A DNA stretch of 64,000 nt from Astrothelium macrocarpum (lineage: Eukaryota; Ascomycota; Dothideomycetes; Trypetheliales; Trypetheliaceae): assembly GCA_021030915.1 (NCBI GenBank), contig JAGEMR010000002.1:434001-498000 (forward strand), written 5' to 3'. How positions within the stretch are numbered: position 1 is the stretch's first letter; each line of letters opens with the position of its first letter. Below, in pieces: positions 32,382 through 42,717 of the stretch. The notes beneath the pieces were generated by a model. It searched no databases, was not told the DNA's origin, and saw only the letters and a list, made by a program, of their open reading frames with translations. Both the position numbers and the translations under genes were made by a program.

Positions 32382-33693
32382 CCAGCATGAAGGAGCCCGT
32401 TGCCTCGTCATAATAAAAGGCTTCATCATCCGGCGGCGTTGAAAACTCGTCTGCAGGGAACAATCCAGCAAGACGTTTTGCAATATTTTGTGCAAAAATC
32501 CTGTCATTTATATCTCTCATATCCCCTACAACTTTGATAGAAGTACCTCGTAATCCACTTTCGATACTAGTGAATAGAGCGTTGTCGGCTTCGGCATCAG
32601 TAAAAGGTCCTCCTGGTGTTGCTATCATGCTGACACCGCCTCGAGGAATGACGACCTGAACAAGCTCTGGTCGTACTGCTTGAGATCTCAACTTATTCAC
32701 AATGAAATTACCGATCTCCGTGCATTCTTCTTTCGTAGTCCTCATTAACGTCACTGTAGGATTATGTTCGTATAATTTTCGCGTGCTGTATTTTTCGGGC
32801 ACCAGTGCCTTTGGTCCAAAATTGACCATGTCAGTGGCTCCAAGAGATAGAACATACGGGATGCCGGCAGCAGCTGCAGCCTCAAGCCTGAGTGGACCAG
32901 CACTCATGTTGCCTCCCATTAAATGATCACAAATTTCCGTTGTTGTTAGATCCAGCACAGCATCAAGCTCGCCGGCGCGCACCAATCTCTCCATAGCCTG
33001 GCCTCCATGACCAGTGGCGTGAAATACAAATACCTCGCAATTACACTGCTCTTCCAGATACTGTCTCGCTGCGTCAACTCCAGGAGTAGTAACGCCAAAC
33101 ATGGTGATCCCCACTCTCCTTTTGGTACCATTTTCATTATTCGGCTGTTTCTGGGCTTGATGCCATGCATTCGCCATCCCGACAATAGCACCTGCCGCAT
33201 TCTTGAAGATATTTCGGAGAAGAGGATTAGAACCTGCAATGTCTACCACTGAATACATCATTGTGATGTCTGATTCGCCGACCAGAGGACCAGTATCTCC
33301 ACTCGCAACAGTAGAGATCATCAATTTAGGGAATCCGATAGGGAGTGCCTCACGCATGACCGCGCATGCCAAGGACGAACCTCCAGAACCTCCAGCGGAA
33401 ACGACTGCAGAAATTTTCCCCTCGTCCAAAAGCTCTTTCACACATGATGTCGCACATTGAATCATATGCTTGATAACCTGTCCTCTTGGTAAAGATGAAA
33501 GGTCGACACTTGGGTCCTTTGAGTTACGAGCAACAGCATCTTGACTGATAGAAATATCTGGGTGATTGACAGGAGATCGACCTACGTCGATTAAGAGTGC
33601 TGAGAAACTCCCTTGTTTCTCTATCTGCTCTCGTAGATACAGAAGCTCATAGAGTTTCGTGTCACACGTACCCAAAATTGCAATGGAAGCCAT
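32350..33693 (-). CDS. UPF0261 (Tm-1-like ATP-binding) protein
   Basis: A single exon of 447 residues from the Met of MASIAILGTCDTKLYEL, which is where family members begin; the frame stays open to 33759. UPF0261 marks are VSAGGSGGSSLACAVM, PKLMISTVASGDTGP, GVTTPGVDAARQYLE, VFHATGHGGQAME, and a late VIPRGGVSMIATPGGPF. In plants this domain is the N-terminal half of the tomato Tm-1 protein, fused to a TIM barrel. Here the TIM-barrel partner is encoded by the divergent neighbour. The biochemical role in fungi is unknown; an enzyme acting on a small metabolite is likely. Confidence 0.9.
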   Translation of the reverse strand: MASIAILGTCDTKLYELLYLREQIEKQGSFSALLIDVGRSPVNHPDISISQDAVARNSKDPSVDLSSLPRGQVIKHMIQCATSCVKELLDEGKISAVVSAGGSGGSSLACAVMREALPIGFPKLMISTVASGDTGPLVGESDITMMYSVVDIAGSNPLLRNIFKNAAGAIVGMANAWHQAQKQPNNENGTKRRVGITMFGVTTPGVDAARQYLEEQCNCEVFVFHATGHGGQAMERLVRAGELDAVLDLTTTEICDHLMGGNMSAGPLRLEAAAAAGIPYVLSLGATDMVNFGPKALVPEKYSTRKLYEHNPTVTLMRTTKEECTEIGNFIVNKLRSQAVRPELVQVVIPRGGVSMIATPGGPFTDAEADNALFTSIESGLRGTSIKVVGDMRDINDRIFAQNIAKRLAGLFPADEFSTPPDDEAFYYDEATGSFMLANNPALSPTR

Positions 33694-34047
33694 GACACCT
33701 GCCTTGATCGAGACGCGATTTTTGCTTCGTGATCCTGAAAGATACGGGAAAGGTGTCAAGACATTCGCCCTCGGAGATTCATGAGACGCGTCTCATCCCA
33801 AATTAAAGGGTGATCTTTGGGTGGGTGTTTAGAAGTTTCCAGGGGTGGGGCCCTAATTTTCTTCAACATCGCGACGTCATTCCAGTGTTTCTAAAGATAA
33901 AGTTGCACGTAAATCTTTGAGCGCAGGCAACATCTTCAACAGACTGAGATTCGACTTGAAGCAGCGGCGTTTCATATACTCTGTTCCTTTCATTGTAATT
34001 ACGCTATAATATTGTATTGGCCATCCAGTATATTTCTGCTCATAGAC
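33694..34047. promoter_or_regulatory. Bidirectional promoter between UPF0261 and TIM-barrel genes
   Basis: A 354-bp spacer between the two divergent starts. It contains a perfect 16-bp palindrome at 33781-33796 and a GTGGGG (CreA-type consensus SYGGRG) near 33845. Regulatory function is inferred from position and symmetry. Confidence 0.55.
33781..33796. promoter_or_regulatory. Perfect 16-bp palindrome, candidate operator
   Basis: ATGAGACGCGTCTCAT reads the same on both strands. It lies in the spacer shared by the divergent pair, about 87 bp from the UPF0261 start. It could bind a dimeric regulator such as the nearby Zn2Cys6 factor, although it lacks CGG half-sites. Confidence 0.4.
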
Positions 34048-35163
34048 ATGTCGCAATCGAACAAAAGAGACGAGGTTCTTCAAAATCTCCGAGCTACAAT
34101 AGCAAAGGGGAAAATAATCGTTGGTGCTGGGGCTGGTACTATCCCTTTTTATTTTCTCCAATTCATCCCATTTCTATTAAGCCGCCATAAAAATGTTCAA
34201 GAAAAAAATTTATGGTTCAAGAATTCATTTGATGACCAGCCTTAATTTCCAGCAAATCATCATTCTCGAGAGCTTCACTTCTTCTCCCTTCCACGTTTCT
34301 CCCTCCGTCAAACTTTACCTCACAATCTCTTCTCATCGGTCCCAGTCTCTTTCTAGCGCTCTTTATCTCTTTCCACTCTCTCCAAATAGACCTGACCCAC
34401 TCCCCCAGGCATCGGCCTCTCCGCCAAATCCCTCTCCGCCGGCGGCATCGACCTGATCATCCTCTACAACTCCGGGCGCTACCGCATGGCCGGCCGCGGC
34501 TCTCTCTCCGGGCTGATGCCGTACGGCAACGCAAACGACACCGTGGTGTCCATGGCGTCGGAGATTCTGCCGCTGGTCTCCTCCACCACCCCGGTCCTCG
34601 CGGGCGTCTGCGCCAGCGACCCGTTCCGCTCGATCCCGGCCTTCCTCGACCAGCTGCGCGCGCTCGGCTTCGCGGGCATCCAGAACTTCCCGACCGTCGG
34701 CCTGATCGACGGCTCGTTCCGCCAGGGCCTCGAGGAGACCGGCATGGGGTATGAGTGCGAGGTGGAGCTGGTGCGGGAGGCGCGCGCGAGAGGTCTGCTG
34801 ACGACGCCGTATGTGTTTAATGTGGACGAGGCGCGGCGGATGGTTGGGGCCGGAGCTGATGTGCTGGTGGCGCATATGGGACTGACGACGGGGGGCGCGA
34901 TTGGGGCGAGGAGTGGGAAGTCGTTGGAGGAGAGTGTGGGGTTGATTCAGGGGATTAGAGATGCGGCGTATGCGGAGAATCCCGAGATTATTGTGTTGTG
35001 TCATGGAGGGCCGATTGCGACGCCGGAGGATGCGAGGTTTGTGCTGGAGAGGACGAAGGGGGTGCATGGGTTTTATGGGGCGAGTAGTATGGAGAGGCTG
35101 CCGGTGGAGGAGGCGATTACGAATATCACGAGGGAATTTAAAAATCTGACGCCCGGTTCATGA
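34048..35163 (+). CDS. PEP-hydrolase-like TIM-barrel protein (Tm-1 C-terminal domain type)
   Basis: Exons 34048-34135 and 34409-35163 give 280 residues. The splice restores GKIIVGAGAGIGLSAKSL at the first strand of the barrel. Later marks are DLIILYNSGRYRM, VLAGVCASDPF, GIQNFPTVGLIDGSFRQ, ADVLVAHMGLTTGG and VLCHGGPIATPEDA. This is the family annotated as phosphoenolpyruvate hydrolase-like, which in plants is fused behind UPF0261 in Tm-1. The 273-bp intron is pyrimidine-rich and much longer than its neighbours. Exon 2 begins in a strongly GC-rich stretch unlike exon 1. Activity and substrate are unknown. Confidence 0.88.
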
Positions 35164-35401
35164 AAATTCTTGCTAAGCTGGGTACATGGTGAATGTAGTG
35201 TAAGGGCTGCGCTTAATAACAAAATCTTGGGTCATTTCCTCGTAGCATACAATATTTCTGTTGGTCAACGCTGTGAAAAGCCACGTGTGCAAAGGCGGTC
35301 CGGTTCAACTGCCCAAGGGTATCAAAAAAGTCCATTTCGCTAGCAAACAAAGCTCAAAGGTACGTGTCGTTTCACATCCATAGACGGGGCCAGAACCAGT
35401 G

Positions 35402-38400
35402 TCATTGCTCAAAGTTCATTCGTCTTCCCATAGCTCCTTCCATACCTAAAAGGACCTCCAGCATGTCATATCCTCCCACGTCCGGTCCATATGCCGATTG
35501 GGTCACGTCAGCGCCGTCAATATCGAGAAGAGGATTCAAGGGCAGAGCTAGCCAGTCGGTGTTCATGTTGACATTCGTTCCGTCATTAACCATGGCCCCA
35601 GCATCGTAAGAGCCGTCATTAGCACCACTTGTCTGGATACCATTGTTGTACCAGGCAGTACCAGTGATGCCATCTTGGCCCATGGGAAATGTGGGTGGTG
35701 GCATTATAGAGATGTTGCTATTTAACGGATCATATGGATCAGCAGAGATCCCATACAAAGGGTTATTCGGGGTAACTCGACCACTGCTTTGGTACAGAGA
35801 GCTTGGCTGCGGTCCGCTATATCCTGTCCATGGCTGTGGTGTCGAGAGATGGCCAAAATCTTGTTGTTGCTGTTGCTGCTGATGTGAATACAGTGGTGGT
35901 TGCAAGTCAGGCCGCAGAGCAGGACTACGGCTCGCAGCTCTACTGCGGTCGTTCCTACTGGCAGCTAGTCGCACGAAACGAGATTTCATCCTCCCGATAA
36001 TTAGTTCCAGGATCTCGGCAAAACGACTCGCAACGTGGACATCATCGACTATGCATGTTTTTAGGACTTCGGCTGCCTGCTCAAGCAAGCCCAAGGAAAC
36101 AGCTAAGTCATCCTCTGTCGCTCCCAGAGCAAAAGTCTTGAGCATAAGCATTGCAACGGAGATGATGCGAAAATATGTCCTGACAGGAGCATGCTTTAGA
36201 TAGTCGCCACCAGTCATGATCTCGGTGACAATCTTGAGGGCATTACGGCTAGCGTCAGTGATGATGTTGAGATAAGGACGATCACGTCCACACCATTTCA
36301 TCAATGTTGAAGGTGATATGACATCGGCAGTAGATTTGTTCAATCCGTCGGATACATTTGTCGCCGTTTGCTTAGAGCTTGTGGATGAAGTGTTATTCGC
36401 GCATCTTTCGACAACGGCTTGAAGAGCAATGGCGTTGATGAATGTTCGACTGTATTCATACTCAATCATCAGTATTGCACGCATAGGTATGGGAACTATT
36501 CCTTGTTAGCTTCAGACTTAATAGGATAGGACAACCACAAACCATATGTGAATTGCTCAAATCTAAGCCTCCACTGTTCGAACAAATCATTATAGAACTC
36601 CATCAGCTCAAAGTATTTCCCAGAATTAATAATATCCCTAGTATGCTGAATACTCGGAAATAGGTCTTCATTGCCCAGCTGAAACGTGACTGCCAATTCC
36701 ATCCAAAGATATAACACCGTCTCGTCAATGATTTCCATAGTTTGCTTAGAAGGGCGAGTTGGTATGGTAGTCGGAAGCGCGCCTGCCCTTCGTAAGTGGT
36801 CCAATTTGTCGCCCATGCATTTGGCCTGCTCTTTCAAATAGTTGGGTTCGCTGCATTGCCGAGGCAGCATTGAAATGTAGTTGAGGCGTCCACTGGTCTG
36901 AGTCACATAGATAAGCAGCAGTTTCTTGACAGTAGCTTTCCTGGCAAGTTCTGCTTCACTCTCCTTGGACTGAGTAGTAGATCGTGTCGCGGCAATTCCA
37001 TTCTTCTTGTCCTCATCAAAAACTCCCAACTCTATAGCAAGAGCCATGGCATTCCCCAAAAGCATCCAGCACATGCGATCACTCCTCCAACACGGCTCTA
37101 GCCAGCTCTCCTTTTGGCTGGGAGATGGACGAAACCTGGACTCGGGAGGTAAGTCGGTCTCATCTGCTTCGAGGAGAGTCTCGCTATCTATCCCAGGTGG
37201 AAAGTGTAGTGTTCGAGGATGCCACTCAGTCAAGAGCAGCAAACTTTCAATTGTGCCAAGAGTTCGCAAACCTTTGTTTTCGCCATCAGCGATCCGTGAT
37301 CCGGCTCCACAAAACCCGCCGCCAAATTGCTCTTGGCCCCAGAGCATTCGATCTAATGTGGCCTGTAGATAATTCCAAAGCTTATCATGTATAGCATAAG
37401 GACGCGTGATAGATCCTGGACCCGGCGGCAAAGCCATGTATCGGGAGGATAGCATGAGCATGGTGATTGCTAGCATTGGCTCTTCAGACAGGAGCTTCGC
37501 ATGAGTATCATATTGGCGAAAGTCGGGTATGACGATGGGAGTTAATGACGCGAAATAGATGTAGAAATATTCAAGATAGCGAATGGCCTCATCCGCAGTG
37601 AACCAACCGGCACGAACAAATCGAAAGCGCGACCATGCTCTAACTGCATTATCATATTCAGCTGAACTTGGGTCGTGACTAGCTGGAAGTGAATGTGAGA
37701 TTGCGGGATCGACTGCAGTCACTCTGTCCACAGTTTGCTGAATTGACTGAAAGTTGGCACTACTCTGCTGACCCGAGTCCATTCGAGGACTTGTCTTCGA
37801 GTCCTGCGTGGCCGGAGCCTGTCCAGGCAGCAACCCGCTTTTCTGACTATGTGCGCTTCCAGTTCGGCGGTGATCAATATCCCCAGTTCTTCCAGCAGCT
37901 TCAAAAAGAAGGGTGAGAGCATCGTGTGGACCATACAGTTCGCTTTTTTGGAGTATGGCAGCAGTGTGATTGCTCACTTGCTGTTCGTCTTCTTCAGGAG
38001 CTTGTGAGGTGGGAGGTTGCAAGGTTGCCCCAAAATCAGTGGGTTGGGTGCGTGCCAACGGTGTTCGCGAATACTGTTGCCCATACGCGGGCTCTGTTTC
38101 TCTTCCAAAAGAAAGCGTATCTGGAGACTGCGCATCATCTTCATCTTTTCTCGGTCTCTTACGACCGTTGCGGATTTCATAATCAGTCAGCTGTCCATTA
38201 TCCAATACCTGAGCTGCATCCGAAGGCTTCTTCTTCCTCCTTGTGGCCGAGAAGAAGCACTCCTTGCTTTCTCTTCGACATCTCCGACAGGGCGGGTCGT
38301 GAGGCTTGTCTGGTGGCCCCAGATCGCAGCGAACCTTACGACGTCGACAGGGTATGCAGGCTGGAAGAGATTAGAGCTAGGCAAACACCAGGCCGACATC

Positions 38401-38513
38401 AGGCCATCAAAAGCGAGCGACGACTGACCTTGATACGTGCGGGTATGTCCCGATTGAGCGGTAGCCTCTGGGGTGGGCGTCTGGGGCTCCGGTGCAACTG
38501 GAGGGCTCTCCAT
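35402..38513 (-). CDS. Zn2Cys6 fungal-type transcription factor
   Basis: Exons 38513-38429, 38360-36543 and 36495-35402 give 998 residues. Splicing the first intron creates the binuclear zinc cluster at about residues 30-57: ACIPCRRRKVRC, a 12-residue loop, then CRRCRRESKEC (CX2CX6CX12CX2CX6C). It is followed by a basic stretch (RRKKKP) and a long linker. The central regulatory domain (about 220-700) is the fungal-specific type, with FRFVRAGWFTADEAIRYLEY and GQEQFGGGFCGAGSR. The second intron (47 bp, AAGCTAAC branch) removes a stop and joins FEQFTY to VPIPMRAILMIEYEYSR. A poly-Gln run lies near the C-terminus. It is adjacent to the Tm-1-like pair, so control of that block is a reasonable guess. 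Confidence 0.9.
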
Positions 38514-38822
38514 GGTGCTGGTGGTTTGGCAGCTTGCCGACGCAAACCGAGCGCTGCACAAAGCCGCAATGAAAGCAAGAGGCCAAAAAGGTCTGTGCTG
38601 CTCAGCCACAAGTAGCGACTGGGTACACTGCTCTCGAGTGTCTACGATGGATGATGGAGATTCAGTGTTTCAGGGATAGACTATGGGTTGGCGAAAAAGA
38701 CGCATGAGGATCGCGGAGCGTCATGCGTCAATTCGATTAGGCTTGAGGTGAATTTAGGCAGCTGCAACCCGTTGGGGCAGTGTTCATAACGTGGTTGCAC
38801 ACATGTTGAGATACTGTGTGAC
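38514..38822. other. Intergenic
   Basis: 5' side of the Zn2Cys6 gene; the frame stays open upstream to 38609, so a slightly longer N-terminus is possible. Nothing else was recognised. Confidence 0.5.
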
Positions 38823-40454
38823 TTAGACTTGATTGCAAAAACGAGAAGCTACAACATCGTCTTCCTCTCCGTACAATAACTTTAGTGAGTGGCGATGCAG
38901 TACTAGAAACGCCATAGCAAAAATACATTGAACGCCCAGTGCACAGCCAATCATCAGCTCATAAAAATTCCCCAATCTAAATTCCCTCTCCACAATGTTC
39001 AGTGGGACTACTGCGTTTGTATATCCGAGGGACCATCGTGCACTCCAACACTCACATGAGTTCCACCAACCTGGTGACAGTCAGCGCACATGATCATGAC
39101 CGTTTCAGAAAGAAGTTTCGATTAATCGCAAACTTGCGAAGAGTGAAGAGGCTTTTGGGGCGGGTTGTGTGTGGATTTTGGTCAGTCTACTCAACTTTCA
39201 CATACCTCTAAAGGCGGCAAAGAGCACTACTACCATTGGCACCGCAAAGATCGCGTCCTTGACAAAAACAATCACAAATAGCTTGAAATGATGTTTGACG
39301 ACCTGCGACAAGAGTGCAGTGATCACAAAGCTAAACGACCATGCCAAGAAGAATGCAATCTCTGTGAGAGAGCGACAGCCGAGTCCAACAGTGGGAGTGT
39401 ACCACGACATCAAAAACGACGTCATCCATGCGCTGGCGACGGAAAGAAATGTCATTTGAAGGAGTAAAACATGATGGAAGCTCGACGTTCTTTTGCTGCA
39501 TGGTTGTGCAAGATACTTTACCGGCCTCCAAACATAGCTTCCTCCGTTGTAGGGCCTCAGTGGTTGAAGTCTCAGAGAATCTACCCCTTTTTGCTTCATA
39601 ATCCCTAGGATTGGATACAAGACGACAAAACTTGCGTCCGCTGTTGGGAACGCTCCATTCGCGGAGCTAAGCGTTATTGCTGGAACCAGCCAGTAATACA
39701 ATTCTCTCATCGCAATCGTGTGTGGCGTATGTATGGAGGTCTGACCGGTATCTCGATTTTGATTCAAAGTGACGAATAACGAAGCCGCGTACGATAAAAC
39801 AGCAAGAAAAGATCGTCTGGCGTTTTGTACTCGAGTTTGCTGAAGAAGGACGCTGGCCCGCTGACAAGCCTGTAGTAACTTTGCTGCTTTTTTACCACCT
39901 GCTTCGAGGTTTTCTAAGAGCAGACAAGCAATCTTCTTGTGACCGACTTGACCAAAATTATAATCGTCAAATGTGGCCAAGACAATTGAAACGGATCGCC
40001 TCTCGGATTGCGTTAAGCATTGCAGTTGCTCTTCAGTCCAGTCTCTATATCGTCTAGCAATGTCGAGTTTGATCGATAAGCTCCAAATGGAATCAATAGG
40101 ATCACCAAGCACGTGGCAAAGTACCGAAAGGTAGTTGAGCGTAAACCCACTGCAGCTGTTTGCGAATCTTTTGGCCCAATATAAAACAAATGCTACACAG
40201 CCACTTTGAGTACGAGCCACTGTTTGGCGGAAAATAGTGGCATCAAAGTGAGTAAAATGCATGTTCCCGACGAGGATAAACAGGGGAAGTACAAAAGATA
40301 CAACTGCGGTGATGGCGTCCCATTTCTGGTATGGCTTCCACCCAGGGAAACACTGCTCTTTACATTGGACAAGAGTCATGCTCTCGATATCTGGAAACGC
40401 TGCAGCACATTGTGTAATACTGCTAAATTGAGCAGTAGCCGATTTGTACATCAT
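38823..40454 (-). CDS. Fungal polytopic membrane protein of unknown function
   Basis: Exons 40454-39206 and 39070-38823 close in frame for 498 residues. The intron donor is GTATGT. The joined C-terminal exon gives WWNSCECWSARWSLGYTN and another hydrophobic helix. Several membrane segments are visible, such as ITAVVSFVLPLFILVGNM, WMTSFLMSWYTPT, IAFFLAWSFSFVITALL and FVIVFVKDAIFAVPMVVVLF, around a long loop with DDYNFGQVGHKKIA. An N-terminal luminal Cys-containing stretch (AQFSSITQCAAAFPD...CKEQCFPGW) suggests a secretory signal upstream. The start is unsettled: the Met used is too close to that stretch for a signal peptide. An upstream in-frame Met at 40556 is separated from it by one TGA at 40494-40496. 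The function is unknown. Confidence 0.72.
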
Positions 40455-40475
40455 GAGACTGATGAGAAGCACCAA

Positions 40476-41375
40476 AGCACAGCTTTCGTACCATCAAAGG
40501 AAGAAAATAGAAAAGACCAAAGAAAAGTATGCTACCTTACGTGGATGTCCACGCATTTAGATGGATCATGTAAATTTGATCAGGCTGAAAGATCGCCCAA
40601 CGCAGATAACGTAATGTGTCAACCATTTCCCTCTTTGAGATACAGACCAGTTGATACGCAGCGCCACTGGTGATTGGGAAGCGAACCAATAGCCTAGAAC
40701 ACAGAACCGTCTGGGTCCAAGAGACTATACTTATCGAGTACGCATAGTGCTATGTCAAATGACGCGGCTATCCGCAAGGCAGACTTGGGCGTACTCTTCT
40801 GATTTAAGAGATCTCCGATGACAAATTTCGCAGCAGTGTACCTCACGTACGGGGACGACCGGACTGATAAGAGCCAAAGCTCTATGCATATCGCATTTGT
40901 AGGCACAAAGATTCTGTAGAGGATTGCCTGGTTCATCGACTTGATTCGGTTTGTAGACAGACGCCAGTGGATCCAATAAGAAATGTCACCCGCGGTCGCG
41001 AAAGCTATGACTCGCCGCAAGCCTTGTCGGAAGAACCTCATACCATACTAAACAAACCTAAACTGTAAATAGTCAGTCAGTAACTTATTGAGAAACAAGT
41101 CCCGAATATATCTCGTCTACTTTGATTGAGAGCCTCTCGACGAGGCCTGCAGCAGACTATAGCTTTCATGGTAGCGGACGACATGTCTTATTGCGTCCAC
41201 CTGTAGAAGTACCTCGGCTTAGTCAGATTTTACCAGAATAAGAGGCGGTGAGAATTCTGCCGTGGGCTGGCCTAGAAGCATTCAGATCCTGGGCACTTGC
41301 AAGTTGCCTTGATATTCTACTTCTCTGCGAATCTTGCACAATCCAGACCGTGTCGAACGTCGTCGATCCAATCCA
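40476..41375. other. Intergenic with one doubtful small frame
   Basis: Divergent region between the membrane protein and the J-protein gene. A minus-strand frame at 40694-41041 (115 codons, somewhat basic and hydrophobic) resembles nothing I know; it could be a small gene or chance. Confidence 0.4.
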
Positions 41376-42074
41376 ATGCCTTCGGATGTTCATCAGCAAT
41401 TAGCAGCCAGTGCCGAGCATGACTTTTACGCATTGCTTGGGGTCCCCCCCAACGCTGACGAAAGCACCATCAAAAGAGAATACCGAAAGACGTCACTAAA
41501 GTACCACCCTGATAAAAATCCAGATGACCAAGATGCAGCAGCCAAGTTTCAGCTGTTGTCAGATGCAAGAGAAATACTACTGGACTCGACGCTTCGGGCT
41601 GTGTATGATAATGCAAAGAGGGCACAAGAGCAAAAGCAGCGGCAACATGATCTCCTTGATTCACGGCGAAGGCAGATGAAGGAGGATCTGGAGAACCGAG
41701 AAAAGGGTTTCAAGCGGAAGCAAGCAGAAGAGCTGATCATTGAGACCAAAATTCAGAGGATGGCCGAAGAAGGCAGAAGGAGGCGGAAAGAACTGGACGC
41801 GCGGCGATTGAAGGAGGCTTTGGATGCCGCCATTCCAAAATCAAAAGAAAGCGGCATATATCACATCAGCGGACAGGTATCCTCTCAAGCAGCTGCCTCA
41901 AAGACGCCAGCAACCCGAACCCCGCTTTCGAGTTCTTCCTTGAAGCCAGGTGATCCTGATTACCAGCAACGAACTCTGGATCGCTTGCGAGCAATGCAGA
42001 AGAAGCGGGACATGCAAGTGCAAATGGCGACCGAAGTTACTGAACCGGGCAATGGTCCTTTGAGCGTTGCTTAA
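41376..42074 (+). CDS. Spliceosomal J-protein (Cwc23/Cwf23/DNAJC17-like)
   Basis: A single exon of 232 residues from the ATG at 41376. The J domain (about 15-85) has DFYALLGVPPNADESTIKRE, the HPD triad in YHPDKNPDD, and LLDSTLRAVYDNAKRA. A charged coiled region follows (RRRQMKEDLENREKGFKRKQ), as in DNAJC17 and the yeast splicing factor Cwc23, which supports Prp43-driven spliceosome disassembly. The C-terminus (DPDYQQRTLDRLRAMQKKRD) is conserved in fungal relatives. The RRM present in animal DNAJC17 is missing or degenerate. Confidence 0.87.
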   Translation: MPSDVHQQLAASAEHDFYALLGVPPNADESTIKREYRKTSLKYHPDKNPDDQDAAAKFQLLSDAREILLDSTLRAVYDNAKRAQEQKQRQHDLLDSRRRQMKEDLENREKGFKRKQAEELIIETKIQRMAEEGRRRRKELDARRLKEALDAAIPKSKESGIYHISGQVSSQAAASKTPATRTPLSSSSLKPGDPDYQQRTLDRLRAMQKKRDMQVQMATEVTEPGNGPLSVA

Positions 42075-42717
42075 TATCCGTTGTGGATCCGCATACTCTG
42101 AGATGCCCGATGTGGTTCGTTTGAAACCATTCGCGCAACTCAATCGAATCAGGAATGTGTCTTACTCGACGTTCAGTCAAAGTTTGGAAAAGCAGCTACG
42201 GTTGAGCTGGCATGCAATGATCTGCACGGGGATCTATCACCCGGAGGATCCCGTCCTGACCGTCACACTGGCTGCATCTCAGGTACGGTGAAGCACTAAC
42301 ATACGATTCCACCAGTGTCGTGTCGACTTTTCCAGTTTTTCGAGTCGTCATTGGCGTCACACGAATTTGTTTCAAGCGAAGGCATGAAAACACCTTTGCG
42401 CAGCTCGATGCCCGGGGGCCGTACGTCTAGCCCAAAAAGGAAGGCGGCGAATTTCGAGCTTCCCATTCCGTCCAATGACCCTTTCTACAGCAACTGCCAA
42501 GATGTTTCCCGCCTCGATCGCCGGGCCGGCCATGGTTTATATAAAACATTGGATGAACCCTTATTCACTGCGTTGCGAAGAACTTTACGTGAGCTTATAT
42601 CATTAACATCACTTCGTTTTCAGTTTGGGACATCCGAACCAGTGTCCGACTTGGTCGCAAGTGGCGGCAGTCGAGATAAGAAGGCAATCTTGTTTTTGGG
42701 ACTTCTTTCCGGAAAAG
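42075..42717. other. Intergenic, promoter of the S9 peptidase gene
   Basis: Contains a TATA-like TTTATATAAAA at about 42537-42547, roughly 170 bp before the peptidase ATG. An open frame (42315-42851) runs into the peptidase exon in another frame and is likely spurious. Confidence 0.5.

Noticed and set aside
41334..41375. Upstream start for the J-protein
   Set aside because: The frame opens there only from a TTG; the first ATG at 41376 gives the normal J-domain spacing.
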